Shown: positions 25,853-35,060 of the stretch, piece after piece
How the letters are laid out: every line of letters starts with the position of its first letter
How positions within the stretch are numbered: position 1 is the stretch's first letter
Assembly (NCBI GenBank): GCA_030627235.1
Contig: DAOUSL010000016.1
Span: 1 to 36,390 of the forward strand
Origin: Thioploca sp.
Lineage (GTDB): Bacteria > Pseudomonadota > Gammaproteobacteria > Beggiatoales > Beggiatoaceae
Direction of reading: 5' to 3'
Length of the DNA stretch: 36,390 nt
Made by a program: the position numbers and the translations under genes
Notes under the pieces: model-generated
Seen by the model: only the letters and a program-made list of their open reading frames with translations
Databases searched by the model: none
What the model was told of the DNA's origin: nothing

Positions 25853-28800
25853 ATGGGAATAGAATATTCTAAAATTCAAATTAATATGAGAAATATTATG
25901 AAATTAAAAATTTGCTTTAAACCTATTTTAATAGGATTGATAATTTACCTAGCTAGTTTTCCAGTATTAGCACAAGAAACTACCATCAAGTTTGATGGTC
26001 TAGAAGATGTTTATCATGTTGGTGATACTGTTACTATTGATTTAGTTGAAATTACGCCACCATATCGGACAGAAAATGTTGATTTATGGTTTGCCGTTCA
26101 GATGCCAACTAACGAACTGATTTTTATTACTTCCACGGCTAATATATTCAATTTACCCGAACCTTTTCAAAAAAATGTAGAAACTACTGAAACAGAACAT
26201 CGGTTATTAGTATTTGAAGTTCCTCCCGGTTTTGATGGTAGTTATACGCTTTATGCACTTTATGTTGAGGCTGGCAAAGACCCGCTTGTAGATGGTATTG
26301 AAAATGTTGATCGTTCAAATCTTGCTTTAAAAACTGTTACTCTCTGTGATGAACCGTCTAAAAATCCGTTTATGTGTGATTCACCACCTCCAATAAAAGA
26401 ACCATTTAGGCCTTCTTTTACTTTTACGCCAATATCTCATGCAACTCCAAATGTTGATTATATTTCTAATCCAATTGTTGTTTCTGAAGGTGAAAATGCA
26501 ACGATTATTGGCGGTAATGCGACATTAATTAAAAATGGGGTTAATAGTGGTTTAAATTCAATTGCTGTTGTAGATGGTGATATTGTTACTATTAAAACTC
26601 GTTCTTCGGCTAATGGTAGTGTTAATTTGACTTTGAAAGTCGGTGATAAATCTACTAATTGGTCAGTTAATACGGATGCTATTAAGTTGCCATCTGATAT
26701 ACCCGGTACTCAATCTGGTTATACTTCCAGTGAGTTTAATGTTAATGAATCTGGGGCGGCTACTTATAGTATTCCTATCACAGTTTCGCCTGGAACGGCT
26801 GGCATTCAACCTAATTTATCAATTGCTTATAGTAGTCAGGGTAGTAATGGTTTGTTGGGTATGGGTTGGTCATTAGGTGGATTGTCTGCGATTAGTCGCT
26901 GCCCAGCTACTTTGGCTCAGGATAATTTTATCGATCCAGTTGATTTTGATGATAATGATCGGTTTTGTTTAGATGGTGAGCGTTTAATGGCAGTACAGGG
27001 TATTTATGGTGAAGATAGTACAATTTATTATACTGAACAAAACACCTTTAAAAAAGTAGTTTCTTATGGTAAGGCTGGTAATGGGCCTGAAAAATTTACT
27101 GTACAAACCAAATCTGGGTTGATCATGGAATTTGGTTATACTGCTGATTCTCGAATTGAGGCTCAGGGTAAAGATAGTATATTACTTTGGACTTTGAACA
27201 AGATTCAAGATACTAAGGGTAATTATCTCACAGTTTTTTATGAAGAAAACAATGCGAATGGGGAATATCATGTTAAGAGTATTAAGTATACTGGTAATGT
27301 AAATACTGATTTAACGCCTTATAATTCTGTGCAGTTTTTTTATGAAGCAAGGCAGGATGTTGTTCCAAAGTATATTGGTGGTTCTCAAATTAAAAATACT
27401 CAAAGGTTAAGTAGGGTTGAGGCATGGGAAGGGGCGGATGTATTTCGTAAATATAATTTAAGTTATGAACAATCTAAAATAACTCAACGTTCATTATTAA
27501 TAAGTGTACAAGAATGTGGAATAGACGGAAGTTGTTTTGTGCCTACTACTTTTGAGTGGCAAAAACAAGTTGGTGATAAACCATCAGAAGCATTTTTTAG
27601 TACACATCAAAGTAGTTATAATATTGAAATTTGTACAAATAATTTAATAAATACATGTAGTAATGTTCCTTTAAGTGGTGGTATATTTAAAGACATTACA
27701 AATAGTCCCTTCCCTACATTTAAAGGTTCAACTGAGGGTTCTCTCAAATTTCCAAATATTGCTAATAATACATGCTCAGAAGATTTATCTGTTGTTACTG
27801 GTAGATGTGATAGTAGTGATAATTTTGAATATATTTTATACCCAGATATTAATGGGGATGGTTTGAAGGATTTATGTTATCGATCTGATTCAGGTATTCA
27901 ATGCTATTTAAATATTGATGATAAATGGCAAAGCCCAATTATTACAGATATTTGTGCTAATAGTTCAGTAGAATATGGCGGATGTAATAATGCCGATAAT
28001 TGGGACACAATTAATTTTATTGATGTTAATACTGATGGTAAACAAGATTTAGTTTTTCGTAGTGATAGTGGTATGCGAGCTTTTATATCAACTGGAAATA
28101 GTTTTGAATTATTTATGGAAACTTCATTTTGTCAAGATAAAACGACATGTGATTGGGATAATTATCCATATATTCAATATCCAGATATAAATGGAGATGG
28201 CCAAATTGACTTGTGTTACCGAGCAGATAAAACTGGAATTACTTGTTATCTTAATAATAGCCAAGGCTGGGAATTTGACCAACCAATCCAAACTAATATT
28301 TGTGCTAACCATTCAACCGAATATGGAATCTGTGAAAGTATTGATAATTGGGATACGATTAATTTTATTGATGTCAATTCTGATGGAAGAGACGACTTAG
28401 TTTTTCGTAGTGATAGTGGTATGAGAGTATTTGCTTTCACCGGTTCAAGTTTTGAGCTTTCCATAGAAACAGAATTTTGTAAAAATGGAAATCGTTGCGA
28501 TTATGATAATTATCAATATCTTCAGTATCCAGATATAAATGGAGATAGTAAAGTTGATTTATGTTATCGCAGTGATTATGGAATAGAATGTTATCTAAAT
28601 GATGGTTTAACGTGGGATTGGGATAACAAAATTAGCAGTGATATTTGTGCTAACCATTCTGTCCAATATGGTACATGTAATGACGCAGATAACTATGATA
28701 CGATTCGTTTTATTGATTTAAATTCAGATGGAAAGCAAGATTTGGTATTTCGTAGTGATCAAGGACTTCGAGCTTTTACTTTTACAGGAAATGGTTTTTC

Positions 28801-31800
28801 TTCAATTTTAGCAAGTGAATTTTGTAAAAATGGAGACTGTAATAGTTTGGAAAGTCTTAATTATATTGATATTAATGGAGATGAACTGATTGATTTAGTT
28901 AGCCGTGAAACTGATGGCTTACAAGTTTATACTTCCAGTTATGAAGAACCTAGTTTACTGACTTTTACTAATGAAAATACTTGGATTTCTGGAGCTTATG
29001 GGGATTGGCATGATAAAGCAAATCGTATTTATTCAATGGATGTCAATGTTGATGGACTAACTGATATTGTAATTGGTCCAGATGATAAAGGTGAATGGTT
29101 TGTATTAAAAAATACAGGTTTTGGTTTTATTGATGAAGGTGCTTGGATTTCTGGAGCTTATGGAAACTGGCATGATAAAACAAATCGTATCCGTCCAATG
29201 GATGTGAATGCTGATGGTTTGCCTGATATTCTCATTGGCCCAGATAATAAAGGTGAATGGTTTGTATTAAAAAATACTGGTTCTAGTTTTGTTGATGAAG
29301 GTGCTTGGATTTCTGGAGCTTATGGTTACTATCATGATAAACCAAGACATATTCATCCAATGGATATTAATGCTGATGGATTAGCTGATATAGTTATTGG
29401 GCCTAGTGAAACGGGAAAATGGTTTGTATTAAAAAATACAGGTTCTGGCTTTGTTGACGAAGGTGCTTGGATAACAGGAGCTTATGGGAATTGGAACGGT
29501 TCACTAGAACGTATTTATCCAATGGATATGAATGCCGATGGATTACCAGATATACTTATTGGTCCTGGTGGAGACGGTAAATGGTATGTACTAAAAAATA
29601 CAGGCTCTAGTTTTGTCGATGAAGGTGCTTGGATAACAGGAGCTTATGGGAATTGGGATGGTGCTGCAAATCGAATTTATCCAATGGATGTTAATACCGA
29701 TGGATTACCAGATATAGTTATTGGGCCTGGTGGAGATGGTATGTGGTATGTGCTGAAAAATACTGGCTCTAGCTTTATAGATGAAGGTGCTTGGATAACA
29801 GGAGCTTATGGAAAGTGGGATGGTGCTGCAAGTCGAATTCGTCCAATGGATGTTAATACTGATGGACTACCAGATATAGTTATTGGGCCTGGTGGAGATG
29901 GTAAATGGTATGTGCTGAAAAATACTGGGTCTAGCTTTGTTGATGAAGGAGTTTGGATTTCTGAGGCTTATGGGAATTGGGATGGTTCACCAGAACGGAT
30001 TCGACCTATGGATGTCAATGGTGATGGTTTAGCAGATATTATGATTGGCCCTAATGACAAAGGTGAATGGTTCGTAATAAAAGCTGATTCAAAACCTTTA
30101 TTGCTTAATAGCATAATTTCTGGTAATGGTACAACCACGAGTATAAATTATAATCCTTTAACAGATACTTCTGTTTATACCAAACAAACTAATGCCCAAT
30201 ATCCCCAACAAGATTTTATCGGGCCTATTTATGTGGCTTCTAAAATTTCTTCTGATGATGGAATTGGCGGTCAACAAAGCATTAGTTATCATTATGAAGG
30301 TGGTAAAGTTGATCTCAATGGACGTGGTTTTAGAGGTTTTTCCAAGGTAACTCAAATTGATGATAGCACTGGAATTAAACATATTAGTTTTTATGAGCGT
30401 GATTATCGTTATATTTCTACTAAAATTAAACGTACCGAAACTAGTTTAGCAGACGGTACTTTACTTGCCGAATCTGATAATACTGCTAGTCTCAAGGATT
30501 ATGGTAATGGTGTACATTTCTCACGGGTTGATAAAAGTATTAGTAAAAGTTATGAACTTGATGGTAGTTTAGTCAGCACTAAAATAACTACTAATCAATA
30601 TGATGATTATGGAAATCCCACTCAAATTGTTGTTGATAATGGTAACGGTTATATCGAAACAACGACTAATACTTACACTAACGATATAGAACGATGGATT
30701 TTAGGTCGTTTAACTCGTGCTACCGTTACTAAAACAGCTCTTGGTCAACCTGCCCAAACTCGCACTTCTGCTTTTGAATATGATACTGAATCTGGAATAT
30801 TAAATAAGGAAATAGTCGAACCTGATTATGCTAATTTCCGTTTAGAAAAAACCTATCAACATGATACTTATGGTAATATTCAAGTCAGTAGTATAAGTGG
30901 GATAGATATTGAAACTCGATCACATAGAACTGTTTATGATTCACAAGGACGGTATGTAATAACCAGTGAAAATGCTTTAGGCCATCAAGAAACCAAAACC
31001 TATAACATGGGTAATCTGACTTCCTTAACTGGCCCTAATAATCTTGTAACTAGTTGGCAATATGATGGTTTTGGTAGACCATTACTTGAAATTCGAGCTG
31101 ATGGTACTCAAACTCGTACTGCTTATCGTTTATGTAATGAAAATTGTCCACCATTAGCCAAATATTTTGTTCATACTGAAACATCAGGTGCCGCACCAAC
31201 TATCGTTTACCATGATATTTTAGATCGAGAAATTCGTAGAGAAACTGTTGGTTTTGATGGCCAAGCTATTTATGTAGATAAACAATATAATTCACAGGGT
31301 GAAGTAACTCAAGTATCTGATCCATATTTTGCTGGGGAAGCTCCATTATGGACTGTCAATAAATATGATGTTATTAATCGACCTATTCAGCAAATAGCTC
31401 CTGATGGTGGTGTCACTAAAAATAGCTATCAAGGCTTGACAACAGTTATCACCAATGCCTTAGCTCAAACCAATAGTCGTACTGTCAATGTCATAGGAAA
31501 ATTAGCAAGAAGTGTTGATAATACCGATAATTCAATCACTTATATTTATGATGGTTTTGGTAATCTAATTGAATTACGTGACCCAAATGGTAACACGACC
31601 ACCATGCAATATGATCTGCGTGGTAATAAGACTAGCATGTATGATGCGGATACTGGCACGACCAAATATAGCTATAATGTGTTGGGTAAATTGCTCTCCC
31701 AAACTGATTCTAAAAGTCAAACCGTAACAATGGGATATGATAAGTTGGGTCGGATGATTCAACGCAAAGAACTAGGGGGAATTAGCACTTGGGAATATGA

Positions 31801-34015
31801 TACACAAATTAAAGGTATAGGTAAATTAGCTTGGGTTACTGGTCCAAATGATTATAAAGCGGTTTATGATTATGATAGTTTTGGGCGTTTAATTAGAACT
31901 AGCACAGTATTAAATAGTCAGACTTTTTTTGTTAGTAAAACTTATGATCAATATAGTCGAGCCGATACATTGACCTATCCAACTGGTTTTGCAATACAAA
32001 ATGAGTATAATCAATATGGTTACTTAACCAAAGTACAGCGAATTAGCGATAATAAATTATTTTGGCAAGCAGAACAGATGAATGCTCGGGGTCAACTCGA
32101 ACAAATAGCATTAGGCAATGGTTTAATTACTAAAAAAGCCTATGGCCATTTAACCGGTCGGGTGCAGTCAATTGAAACTGGAGATGGTAATTTCCAAAAT
32201 CTATCTTTTCAGTTTGATAAATTAGGTAATTTGAAGGAACGAGCTAATCGTAAATTAGATTTGGCAGAAACCTTTCAATATGATGAACTTAATCGTCTTA
32301 CCGAAACGGATGTCAGTCATTTTAAGACTAGTCTTGAGTATGATAAATTGGGCAATATTGTCTCTAAATCGGATGTTGGCAACTATATTTATGGTGAGAA
32401 TGGAGCTGGCCCTCATGCGGTGACTTCTATTGAGGGAGCTAAAAGTAATCAATATACTTATGATACTACTGGAAATCGTATTGCTGCTAAAGGACAAGTT
32501 ATTGATTATAATTCATTTAACAAACCTATCAGTATTACCCAAAACAATAAAGTTCTTGAGTTTCAGTATGGCCCTGATTATAGTCGTTATCAACAAACGG
32601 TGACTGATAATGGTTTTGTTAATACAACAACTTATGTAGCTGGTGGATTATTTGAACGTGAGGTTTCGCAAGCGTGGGAGAAGCATACTCATTACATTTT
32701 TGTTGGGAAAGAGAGTGTAGCGATTTATACTGAGAAAAATCATGGTATTAAACAAGAAACTCGTTATCTGCATAAAGATCATTTGGGTTCGATTGATACG
32801 ATTACTGATGAAACTGGTCGGTTGGTTGAAAAGTTTAGCTTTGATGCTTGGGGTCAACGCCGTGATGCTGAAACTTGGGGAGCTTTAACGGAAGCAGAAT
32901 TGCTAGAAATTATTAAGCAGGATTTAACTACTGATCGAGGTTTTACTGGCCATGAACATTTAGATGAAGTGCAACTTATCCATACTAATGGTCGGCTTTA
33001 TGATCCTGTTATTGGACGGTTTTTGAGTGCTGATCCGTATGTGCAAGCTCCGACTTCTAGCCAAAGTTTGAATCGCTATAGTTATGTGTTGAATAATCCG
33101 TTGTCAATAGTTGATCCAAGTGGATTTTTCTTTAAGAAACTTTTTAAGGCGATTGGTAAAGCTTTTAAGAAGATTGGCAATTTTATTAAGAAGTATTGGA
33201 AAACTATTTTATCTACTGTTGTTGGGGTTGTATTAAGTGCTATAACAGGTGGACTTGCTAGTGGATTGGTTGGTTCAATATTATCTGGGGCTGGATTTGG
33301 TTTTGGAGCAGCATTTAGTGGAACTTTGCTGAATGGAGGTAGTTTTAGGGATGCTTTCAAAGCTGGATTGATGGGAGGTTTGATTGGCGGTGTAGCAACT
33401 GTATTAACGTCAGGCGTTGGAGATTTATTTTCTGGACATGCTGCTAAAGCTGTGGCACATGGTGTTGTTGGTGGTATAACCCGTGTTGCTCAAGGTGGAC
33501 GCTTTGAACATGGATTTTTATCTGGTGCATTCTCATCAGGTTTTGGTTCAATGGTTAATAATATTTCAAACAAAGCAGGACGTGTAGTTGCATCGGCTGT
33601 TATAGGCGGAACAGCAGAAAAACTTGGTGGTGGAAAATTTGCTAACGGTGCTGTAACTGGAGCATTTGTGAGGTTGTTTAATGATGAAAGGCATCGGTCA
33701 TTTTCTGAAGCATTGGATTCTGGAGTTATGAAAGGAGCTGCTTATGGAGGAGCATTTGCAATTATTGGAAATCGGATTGCTCCTGTTCGTTCCGCAACTT
33801 TTGGTATAATTGGTTTTGCTGGTGGTTTTATCAAAGGGGTTTGGGATTATAATAAACAATTTAATCAACAACAAAATACTTCCACTGTACAACAAGAACA
33901 AACATTACAACATAAACAGGCTACACCAATACAACAGCAAAAAACAGTTCAACAAAAACCAAAAATATGTCAAGAAACATGTAGAGGAATTCAATGTACT
34001 GTCAAATGTTGGTAA
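25853..34015 (+). CDS. Giant secreted SpvB/VCBS/RHS-repeat protein, polymorphic toxin-like
   Basis: A 2720-residue exported protein. A signal peptide is visible (MKLKICFKPILIGLIIYLAS then FPVLAQ); its natural start may be Met12 (25886) or Met16 (25898), since no start has a ribosome site. Residues about 285-570 match SpvB/TcdB (GLLGMGWSLGGLSAISRC). Residues about 657-1036 hold ~115-residue VCBS/FG-GAP-like repeats with calcium-type DxNxDGxxD loops. Seven tandem 54-residue repeats follow (1040-1417), then YD/RHS repeats and the RHS core ending GRFLSADPY...NRYSYVLNNPLSIVDPSG (about 2383-2426). The B and C components of Tc toxins share the SpvB plus RHS layout and build a hollow shell that encloses a C-terminal toxin. 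The 294-residue tip here has a cationic helix, glycine-rich hydrophobic segments, a Gln-rich linker and a CX3CX4CX3C end. No immunity gene is recognisable. The toxin role is inference. Confidence 0.9.
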   Translation: MGIEYSKIQINMRNIMKLKICFKPILIGLIIYLASFPVLAQETTIKFDGLEDVYHVGDTVTIDLVEITPPYRTENVDLWFAVQMPTNELIFITSTANIFNLPEPFQKNVETTETEHRLLVFEVPPGFDGSYTLYALYVEAGKDPLVDGIENVDRSNLALKTVTLCDEPSKNPFMCDSPPPIKEPFRPSFTFTPISHATPNVDYISNPIVVSEGENATIIGGNATLIKNGVNSGLNSIAVVDGDIVTIKTRSSANGSVNLTLKVGDKSTNWSVNTDAIKLPSDIPGTQSGYTSSEFNVNESGAATYSIPITVSPGTAGIQPNLSIAYSSQGSNGLLGMGWSLGGLSAISRCPATLAQDNFIDPVDFDDNDRFCLDGERLMAVQGIYGEDSTIYYTEQNTFKKVVSYGKAGNGPEKFTVQTKSGLIMEFGYTADSRIEAQGKDSILLWTLNKIQDTKGNYLTVFYEENNANGEYHVKSIKYTGNVNTDLTPYNSVQFFYEARQDVVPKYIGGSQIKNTQRLSRVEAWEGADVFRKYNLSYEQSKITQRSLLISVQECGIDGSCFVPTTFEWQKQVGDKPSEAFFSTHQSSYNIEICTNNLINTCSNVPLSGGIFKDITNSPFPTFKGSTEGSLKFPNIANNTCSEDLSVVTGRCDSSDNFEYILYPDINGDGLKDLCYRSDSGIQCYLNIDDKWQSPIITDICANSSVEYGGCNNADNWDTINFIDVNTDGKQDLVFRSDSGMRAFISTGNSFELFMETSFCQDKTTCDWDNYPYIQYPDINGDGQIDLCYRADKTGITCYLNNSQGWEFDQPIQTNICANHSTEYGICESIDNWDTINFIDVNSDGRDDLVFRSDSGMRVFAFTGSSFELSIETEFCKNGNRCDYDNYQYLQYPDINGDSKVDLCYRSDYGIECYLNDGLTWDWDNKISSDICANHSVQYGTCNDADNYDTIRFIDLNSDGKQDLVFRSDQGLRAFTFTGNGFSSILASEFCKNGDCNSLESLNYIDINGDELIDLVSRETDGLQVYTSSYEEPSLLTFTNENTWISGAYGDWHDKANRIYSMDVNVDGLTDIVIGPDDKGEWFVLKNTGFGFIDEGAWISGAYGNWHDKTNRIRPMDVNADGLPDILIGPDNKGEWFVLKNTGSSFVDEGAWISGAYGYYHDKPRHIHPMDINADGLADIVIGPSETGKWFVLKNTGSGFVDEGAWITGAYGNWNGSLERIYPMDMNADGLPDILIGPGGDGKWYVLKNTGSSFVDEGAWITGAYGNWDGAANRIYPMDVNTDGLPDIVIGPGGDGMWYVLKNTGSSFIDEGAWITGAYGKWDGAASRIRPMDVNTDGLPDIVIGPGGDGKWYVLKNTGSSFVDEGVWISEAYGNWDGSPERIRPMDVNGDGLADIMIGPNDKGEWFVIKADSKPLLLNSIISGNGTTTSINYNPLTDTSVYTKQTNAQYPQQDFIGPIYVASKISSDDGIGGQQSISYHYEGGKVDLNGRGFRGFSKVTQIDDSTGIKHISFYERDYRYISTKIKRTETSLADGTLLAESDNTASLKDYGNGVHFSRVDKSISKSYELDGSLVSTKITTNQYDDYGNPTQIVVDNGNGYIETTTNTYTNDIERWILGRLTRATVTKTALGQPAQTRTSAFEYDTESGILNKEIVEPDYANFRLEKTYQHDTYGNIQVSSISGIDIETRSHRTVYDSQGRYVITSENALGHQETKTYNMGNLTSLTGPNNLVTSWQYDGFGRPLLEIRADGTQTRTAYRLCNENCPPLAKYFVHTETSGAAPTIVYHDILDREIRRETVGFDGQAIYVDKQYNSQGEVTQVSDPYFAGEAPLWTVNKYDVINRPIQQIAPDGGVTKNSYQGLTTVITNALAQTNSRTVNVIGKLARSVDNTDNSITYIYDGFGNLIELRDPNGNTTTMQYDLRGNKTSMYDADTGTTKYSYNVLGKLLSQTDSKSQTVTMGYDKLGRMIQRKELGGISTWEYDTQIKGIGKLAWVTGPNDYKAVYDYDSFGRLIRTSTVLNSQTFFVSKTYDQYSRADTLTYPTGFAIQNEYNQYGYLTKVQRISDNKLFWQAEQMNARGQLEQIALGNGLITKKAYGHLTGRVQSIETGDGNFQNLSFQFDKLGNLKERANRKLDLAETFQYDELNRLTETDVSHFKTSLEYDKLGNIVSKSDVGNYIYGENGAGPHAVTSIEGAKSNQYTYDTTGNRIAAKGQVIDYNSFNKPISITQNNKVLEFQYGPDYSRYQQTVTDNGFVNTTTYVAGGLFEREVSQAWEKHTHYIFVGKESVAIYTEKNHGIKQETRYLHKDHLGSIDTITDETGRLVEKFSFDAWGQRRDAETWGALTEAELLEIIKQDLTTDRGFTGHEHLDEVQLIHTNGRLYDPVIGRFLSADPYVQAPTSSQSLNRYSYVLNNPLSIVDPSGFFFKKLFKAIGKAFKKIGNFIKKYWKTILSTVVGVVLSAITGGLASGLVGSILSGAGFGFGAAFSGTLLNGGSFRDAFKAGLMGGLIGGVATVLTSGVGDLFSGHAAKAVAHGVVGGITRVAQGGRFEHGFLSGAFSSGFGSMVNNISNKAGRVVASAVIGGTAEKLGGGKFANGAVTGAFVRLFNDERHRSFSEALDSGVMKGAAYGGAFAIIGNRIAPVRSATFGIIGFAGGFIKGVWDYNKQFNQQQNTSTVQQEQTLQHKQATPIQQQKTVQQKPKICQETCRGIQCTVKCW
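28970..30103 (+). repeat. Seven tandem 162-bp repeats in the RHS gene
   Basis: Seven units of exactly 54 codons follow the pattern DEGAW-I-(S/T)-G-AYG...PMDVNxDGLxDI-x-IGP...W-(F/Y)-VLKNTGSxF. Each carries one D-x-N-x-D-G-x-x-D calcium-binding-type loop, as in VCBS/FG-GAP beta-propeller blades. Units 4-6 are most alike in DNA, implying recent duplication. Seven blades would fit a closed seven-bladed propeller. Confidence 0.9.
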
Positions 34016-34043
34016 TTAACTAGCCATGGTCGAGCCGAGTCAT

Positions 34044-34146
34044 GTAGGGTCGGTGCAACAACGTGAAACCGACCAAACATAAATCTAATCAGTAATTTCT
34101 GTATTTACATTATAATGGTCACTTAACGCTTTGCTTCACCGACCCT
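34044..34146. repeat. Palindromic GTAGGGTCGGTG element, copy 1
   Basis: About 103 bp starting GTAGGGTCGGTGCAACAACG and ending CACCGACCCT. It closely matches 34705-34810 in the same orientation, including the shared core TATTTACATTATAATGGTCA. Ends are inverted repeats (GGGTCGGTG and CACCGACCC). It follows the RHS stop and precedes the toxin-antitoxin pair. Confidence 0.88.
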
Positions 34147-34208
34147 TGTATAATAGAATCAGGATTTTCGGGATTAAAGGATTTTCAGGATAATTATAGG
34201 AGATGGAA

Positions 34209-34409
34209 ATGATACAAATACACCCTGAATATATTTTTGATGAAGAATTCCGTAAAAAGGCAGTTATTATTCCATCTGCGGAATGGGATATTATTGTTTC
34301 TGAAATGGAAGAATTAGATGACATAAGAGCTTATGATGCTGCAAAAGAAGAAGACTCAATTCCATTTGAGCAAGCAGTTAATGAAATAAAATCTGGTATT
34401 GTCAAGTGA
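34209..34409 (+). CDS. Type II antitoxin, RelB/Phd-like
   Basis: A 66-residue acidic antitoxin predicted to bind and neutralise the adjacent RelE-like toxin and to repress its own promoter. The product reads R-K-K-A-V-I-I-P-S-A-E-W-D near the middle, then an acidic helix (M-E-E-L-D-D-I-R-A-Y-D-A-A-K-E-E-D) typical of toxin-binding tails. Two ATGs are available. AGGAG directly abuts the first (34203) but stands six bases before the second (34209), which I therefore prefer. The TGA stop overlaps the toxin GTG by four bases. Bracketing by two repeat copies suggests mobility or insertion near repeats. Confidence 0.8.
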   Translation: MIQIHPEYIFDEEFRKKAVIIPSAEWDIIVSEMEELDDIRAYDAAKEEDSIPFEQAVNEIKSGIVK

Positions 34410-34654
34410 ATTATGAAATTAGGATTAAGAGAAGTGCTCAAAAATCACTTGCAAAAATACCATATAAATTTCAAGAAAATATAATTGTAGCAATAAGAAA
34501 TTTGTCAAATAATGCCCAACCAAAAGGATGTAAAAAGCTTTCTGGTAGAGATGCTTGGCGTATCAGAATTGGCCAATATAGAGTGTTATATGAAATACAT
34601 AATAATGAGCTTTTGATTATGGTAGTGAACATTGGACATCGAAAAGTAGAGTAA
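34406..34654 (+). CDS. RelE/ParE-superfamily toxin
   Basis: An 82-residue basic toxin of the RelE superfamily, probably a ribosome-dependent mRNA endonuclease. Family features are the opening Y-E-I-R-I-K-R-S-A-Q-K-S-L-A-K-I-P, the K-L-S-G-R-D-A-W-R-I-R-I-G-Q-Y-R-V-L-Y-E-I core, and V-N-I-G-H-R-K at the end. Many relatives end G-H-R-R-E-V-Y, but here the protein stops at G-H-R-K-V-E, without the usual final Tyr. That could weaken activity or simply be a variant. The GTG start overlaps the antitoxin stop (GTGA), giving translational coupling. Confidence 0.85.
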   Translation: MNYEIRIKRSAQKSLAKIPYKFQENIIVAIRNLSNNAQPKGCKKLSGRDAWRIRIGQYRVLYEIHNNELLIMVVNIGHRKVE

Positions 34655-34704
34655 TTCAAATGCTTCATTTTTGCCCACCATTTCCCAACATCAGAATCAG
34701 CCAT

Positions 34705-34810
34705 GTAGGGTCGGTGCAACAACATGAAACCGACCATTCAATATTTCCAATCAGTAACTTCTGTATTTACATTATAATGGTCACTTAACGTTTTGCTTCA
34801 CCGACCCTAC
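34705..34810. repeat. Palindromic GTAGGGTCGGTG element, copy 2
   Basis: 106 bp with ends GTAGGGTCGGTG (34705-34716) and CACCGACCCTAC (34799-34810), perfect inverted repeats. It is nearly identical to 34044-34146 and in the same orientation, so the two copies bracket the toxin-antitoxin genes. Confidence 0.9.
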
Positions 34811-34831
34811 CAAATTACTCAATACCATTAA

Positions 34832-34917
34832 GTTAAGGGTGAACACATAGGTTCGCCCCTACCATATTGAAATATATTATATTTTTGTAGGGGCAGACCT
34901 GCGTGCCTGCCCTTAAC
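34832..34917. repeat. Palindromic element related to the one at 3291-3449
   Basis: Arms 34832-34862 (GTTAAGGGTGAACACATAGG, ending CCCCTAC) and 34887-34917 (GTAGGGG...CCCTTAAC) are inverted repeats around an AT-rich spacer. The GTTAAGGG/CCCCTAC layout matches the inner arms of the element upstream of the NACHT gene. Confidence 0.8.
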
Positions 34918-34997
34918 GCAAATGGCATTGAACCTCCGGTTGGGAATGCCTTCCTTGATGCTCTGCGTCATACAATTGCAAATTATGAATTTTAGAA

Positions 34998-35034
34998 GTT
35001 TCGGGAAATCCAATTTGTGTTCCATTCCCGAAAT
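34998..35034. repeat. Third copy of the GTTTCGGGAA hairpin repeat
   Basis: It begins GTTTCGGGAAATCC and ends TTCCATTCCCGAAAT. The arms match the complete copy at 16853-16887 while the loop differs. Confidence 0.75.
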
Positions 35035-35060
35035 AACATTTAACTAATTTAAATATAACT

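Larger units (their letters stand above)
34655..35060. other. 406-bp intergenic region filled with repeats
   Basis: No gene is visible. It holds, in order, copy 2 of the GTAGGGTCGGTG element (34705-34810), a second palindrome (34832-34917) and a third GTTTCGGGAA hairpin (34998-35034). Confidence 0.65.

Noticed and set aside
33810..34019. Overlapping small frame at the end of the RHS gene as an immunity gene
   Set aside because: It overlaps the RHS frame, is rich in Asn/Lys/Ile from the Gln-rich coding region read out of frame, and has no ribosome site.
34209..34654. The two small genes as immunity proteins for the RHS toxin
   Set aside because: Their 4-base overlap and family features make them a standard type II toxin-antitoxin pair, separated from the RHS gene by a repeat.
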